Part shown: piece by piece, positions 21,686 through 23,940 of the stretch
Numbering within the stretch: position 1 is the first letter of the stretch
Layout of the letters: each line of letters begins with the position of its first letter
Origin: Onchocerca volvulus
Lineage: Eukaryota; Nematoda; Chromadorea; Rhabditida; Onchocercidae
Direction: 5' to 3'
DNA: 23,940 nt
Assembly (NCBI GenBank): GCA_000499405.2
Contig: HG738188.1
Span: 1-23,940, forward strand
Made by a program: the position numbers and the translations under genes
The notes under the pieces: model-generated
What the model was told of the DNA's origin: nothing
Seen by the model: the letters and a program-made list of their open reading frames with translations, nothing else
The model's database searches: none

Positions 21686-22850
21686 TGAACAACGAACATT
21701 TAGGCGAAAAGGCATTCCAAGAGAAGACCTAATATTAGAAATCAAAAGCCAATCCAAAAATTGCTTGAACCAAATATTTTGCGACACAACTACATTCCTC
21801 ACAAAGCAAAAAATAAATGAAAAAGTTTAAACAAGTTTATTCGAATACAACGTTATATTTCAAATTAGTCGTTGAAGAACTTCAGACATTGTATAAAAAT
21901 GAATAATGCAGGAAGTCGGCGTGGTGAATGCAGAAAGTAGACGTAGTCAATAAATTCGGTTCACTAATGAAGGCGTCGTCAATAAATTCTGTCTACGACA
22001 TGAAGGCGTGGTGCAATGCATGATTAAAAAATTCAGTTCGCTCACTTACTTTTACTTGCCACGGCATGACATGCAAAAAAAAATAATTATGTCTATGTAA
22101 AAACATGCATCCCTTCGAATGCAAGACTGTCTAAAAAATTTGAAAGCGTCGGTGAAGAAATTTTGGATATTTTAGGCTTACNTTCTGTCTACGACATGAA
22201 GGCGTGGTGCAATGCATGATTAAAAAATTCAGTTCGCTCACTTACTTTTACTTGCCACGGCATGACATGCAAAAAAAGTAAGCATGTCTATATAAAAACA
22301 TGCATCTGTTGCTATGCAGAATTATATCAAAATTTAAAGGAATCGATGAAGAAATTTTGGATATTCAAGGCTTACAACGGCGAATATTCGAAATTTTATT
22401 CAAACAGACTTAAGAAAAAAAAATCTTTTTCAAAATGATATAAATTCTTGTCAAATAATATCCGGATATTTATAGCATTTTTCATTCGTATATTCTGTGA
22501 TCATTTCAAGACACCTCAGGCTTGTCCAATTGATGGCTACAAATCGGTATAATGAACTAAGTTGAGAAGTACATAAATGGCATATTGTGGTTGTGAACTT
22601 CTTTCGTATTTTAATTGTGATTAGTTTTTTACTAGCTTTCTGATCCTAACTTTTCATGAAATTATGTTTCAATCTTAAAATTAGATATTGAGATCCAAAT
22701 GTAGTTCAAATTTTTTATTGAGCAGAAAACTATCATGAAAAGTTAACAATTCAAGGAACTTCACAAATTATTCTGGAAAAATGTTTAAAGTATAAGTTTA
22801 TCTTATTCTCACCACACTGTTCAACAATTGGTAATTAAGAAGAATTATAT
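21686..22850 (-). repeat. Repeat block B2 (inverted)
   Basis: Reverse complement of B1. It directly abuts C2 at 21685/21686, with none of the 2.3 kb that separates B1 from C1. It is longer than B1 mainly because of a ~196-bp tandem duplication that contains the N at 22182. Confidence 0.85.
21987..22376 (+). repeat. 196-bp tandem duplication spanning an N (22182)
   Basis: TTCTGTCTACGACATGAAGG starts at 21987 and again at 22183. The first ~95 bp of the two units are essentially identical, up to ATGACATGCAAAAAAA. The later halves differ at many places yet both end in TTTTGGATATT…AGGCTTAC. B1 has only one unit. The single N sits exactly at the junction. Confidence 0.85.
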
Positions 22851-22939
22851 TTTGATGTTAAAATCAAACAGTCGGAAGAAATTAATAGTTTTTTGTTTTA
22901 TTTATGCAGAAGGTAGCATCCATTTTGTAACAAATTGAA

Positions 22940-23940
22940 GAAAAAAATTTTTAAATTTACTGACACTCCAGAAAAATGAAAACCCTCATGATAATTGTTG
23001 ACTAAATAACGACAGTTCATAGTCGCTCGATGTATGGCCAAAGGAGAGTGGACATTGTCATTTGGGATTGAGAAAGTAATTATTCCACAGACATAAGATG
23101 CAATCAAGTGACTTTTTTTTTTGTATTATTTAAGCTCAGAAAGTAGAACTTATTTCCAGCATGGAATATACCATTTGAAATTCCAAGTTTCATTCAATAT
23201 AGAATGACAATATTACGATTTCTCAATTAACAGAAATAAACAAAAGCTTTAATTAATCATTAACATTCAATAAGTTATAATGAGTAAACATTGCAAATGA
23301 TTAAACGCAGGAAGTGATACTTTCCACTTCTTTTTTTTAATTCAATATATCTGTTTATTGCATCGAACTTATCTTTGTTTATCATTTGTCGAACTGTTAT
23401 TCTTTCGCAGCTATCATTAATATGATAAGTTTGATCATCTTTAGCAATTATCACTGTTTAAATTGCTGACAATTATGGAAAAAGGAACCATCAGCAATTG
23501 CAACTAAACATCTTTGTCAACTAAACAGAAACGGAAAGAAGTAGAAAAGTAAAAATTTATCAAAGAAATAATCACACAGTATTAACATCAGTAACCATTT
23601 TGTTCAATTTAGTAAAATTATCTACATAAGCAAAGATAACCAAAGATGTTCCTTTGCTACAAAATTCCAAATAGCTTCCCACTCCTTAATATTGCAAAGA
23701 TTCCAAAAATTTTTTTTGCTTGTCGTGTTGCTTGGAAAATGAAATTAGTCAAATTGTACATAATTACTGAAAGTAAGTGATCAATCAGACAAAACTATAG
23801 ACGCTGCTTTGAGTGTTTCAAATTGAAAAGAGAATTGTCATTCAGTAAAGGTCTTTCAGAGAATATTGCAACATTAATTGATTTTCATAGTTACAATAAT
23901 CAACACGACATAATCTTTTGGTCCCTTCAAGCTTTTAAAG
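22940..23940 (+). repeat. Repeat block C3 (forward, cut by window end)
   Basis: Direct copy of C1 from about 10100 on and complement of C2 down to about 20497. The final bases (CAAGCTTTTAAAG) match C2 within about 30 bp of its junction with A3, so a further A copy probably lies just beyond the window. The 90 bp before it (22850-22940) match neither B nor C. Confidence 0.85.

Noticed and set aside
1..23940. Polydnavirus or other viral origin of the segment
   Set aside because: AT-rich DNA with secreted Cys-rich peptides and Helitrons could recall wasp bracovirus segments, but no viral gene or excision motif was seen.
1..23940. tRNA, rRNA, riboswitch or CRISPR features
   Set aside because: No T-loop-like GTTCGANNC in a plausible cloverleaf, no rRNA core words, and no regularly spaced identical short repeats.

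Overview
The window looks like a gene-poor, strongly AT-rich (roughly 70 % by eye) piece of a eukaryotic nuclear genome. I infer an invertebrate and most likely a nematode, perhaps filarial. Reasons: very compact secreted-peptide genes that seem to carry short AT-rich introns (GTGAGT/GTTAGT donor, TTTAG acceptor), a possible trans-splice acceptor 20 nt upstream of the ATG, and remnants of an invertebrate-type Helitron. No operon, rRNA, tRNA or CRISPR array is visible. The taxonomic guess is inference only.

Layout. The window is almost entirely built from three diverged repeat blocks that I call A, B and C. Going left to right: A1 (1-5492, forward); a single-copy stretch D (5493-6570); B1 (6571-7513, forward); a 2.3-kb insertion with Helitron fragment H1 (7514-9840); C1 (9841-11165, forward); a truncated A copy, A2 (11166-13356, forward), which carries its own ~600-bp insertion; Helitron fragment H2 (13357-14477); a near-complete inverted A copy, A3 (14478-20469); inverted C2 (20470-21685); inverted B2 (21686-22850); and a forward C3 (about 22940-23940), which runs off the window just where another A copy would begin. 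On the minus strand B2-C2-A3 is uninterrupted. The region 6571-22850 is therefore a large imperfect palindrome (B-C-A / A'-C'-B') with Helitron debris at its centre and in its left arm. The arms differ by many substitutions and indels, so this is an old duplication and not a simple assembly mirror.

Genes. The only convincing genes are two paralogous small secreted-peptide genes, one in A1 (plus strand, from 2765) and one in A3 (minus strand, from 17861). Both encode a signal peptide, a pro-segment ending in a furin-type RxKR site, a variable Cys-rich core, a second basic cleavage site, and a nearly invariant tail containing QKEMFRNWWL. The core differs completely between copies: a compact six-Cys core in one, and a five-Cys core followed by GYGP repeats in the other. 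The surrounding signal peptide, tail and non-coding DNA remain alignable. This variable cassette in a conserved secretory frame, duplicated inside a palindromic repeat array, is the most interesting biology in the window. The function is unknown.

Mobile elements. H1 and H2 are decayed pieces of a Helitron Rep/helicase gene. They contain the MPRR start, LGHRT and NERRR-type N-terminal basic region, a CxxC 'KALKF' segment, and, in H1, the helicase C-terminal IPMVPTD...RLTFAITVNK block. All are frameshifted or internally deleted. Both H1 and H2 sit at rearrangement junctions of the A/B/C array. A single N at 22182 marks a possible assembly join inside a 196-bp tandem duplication.
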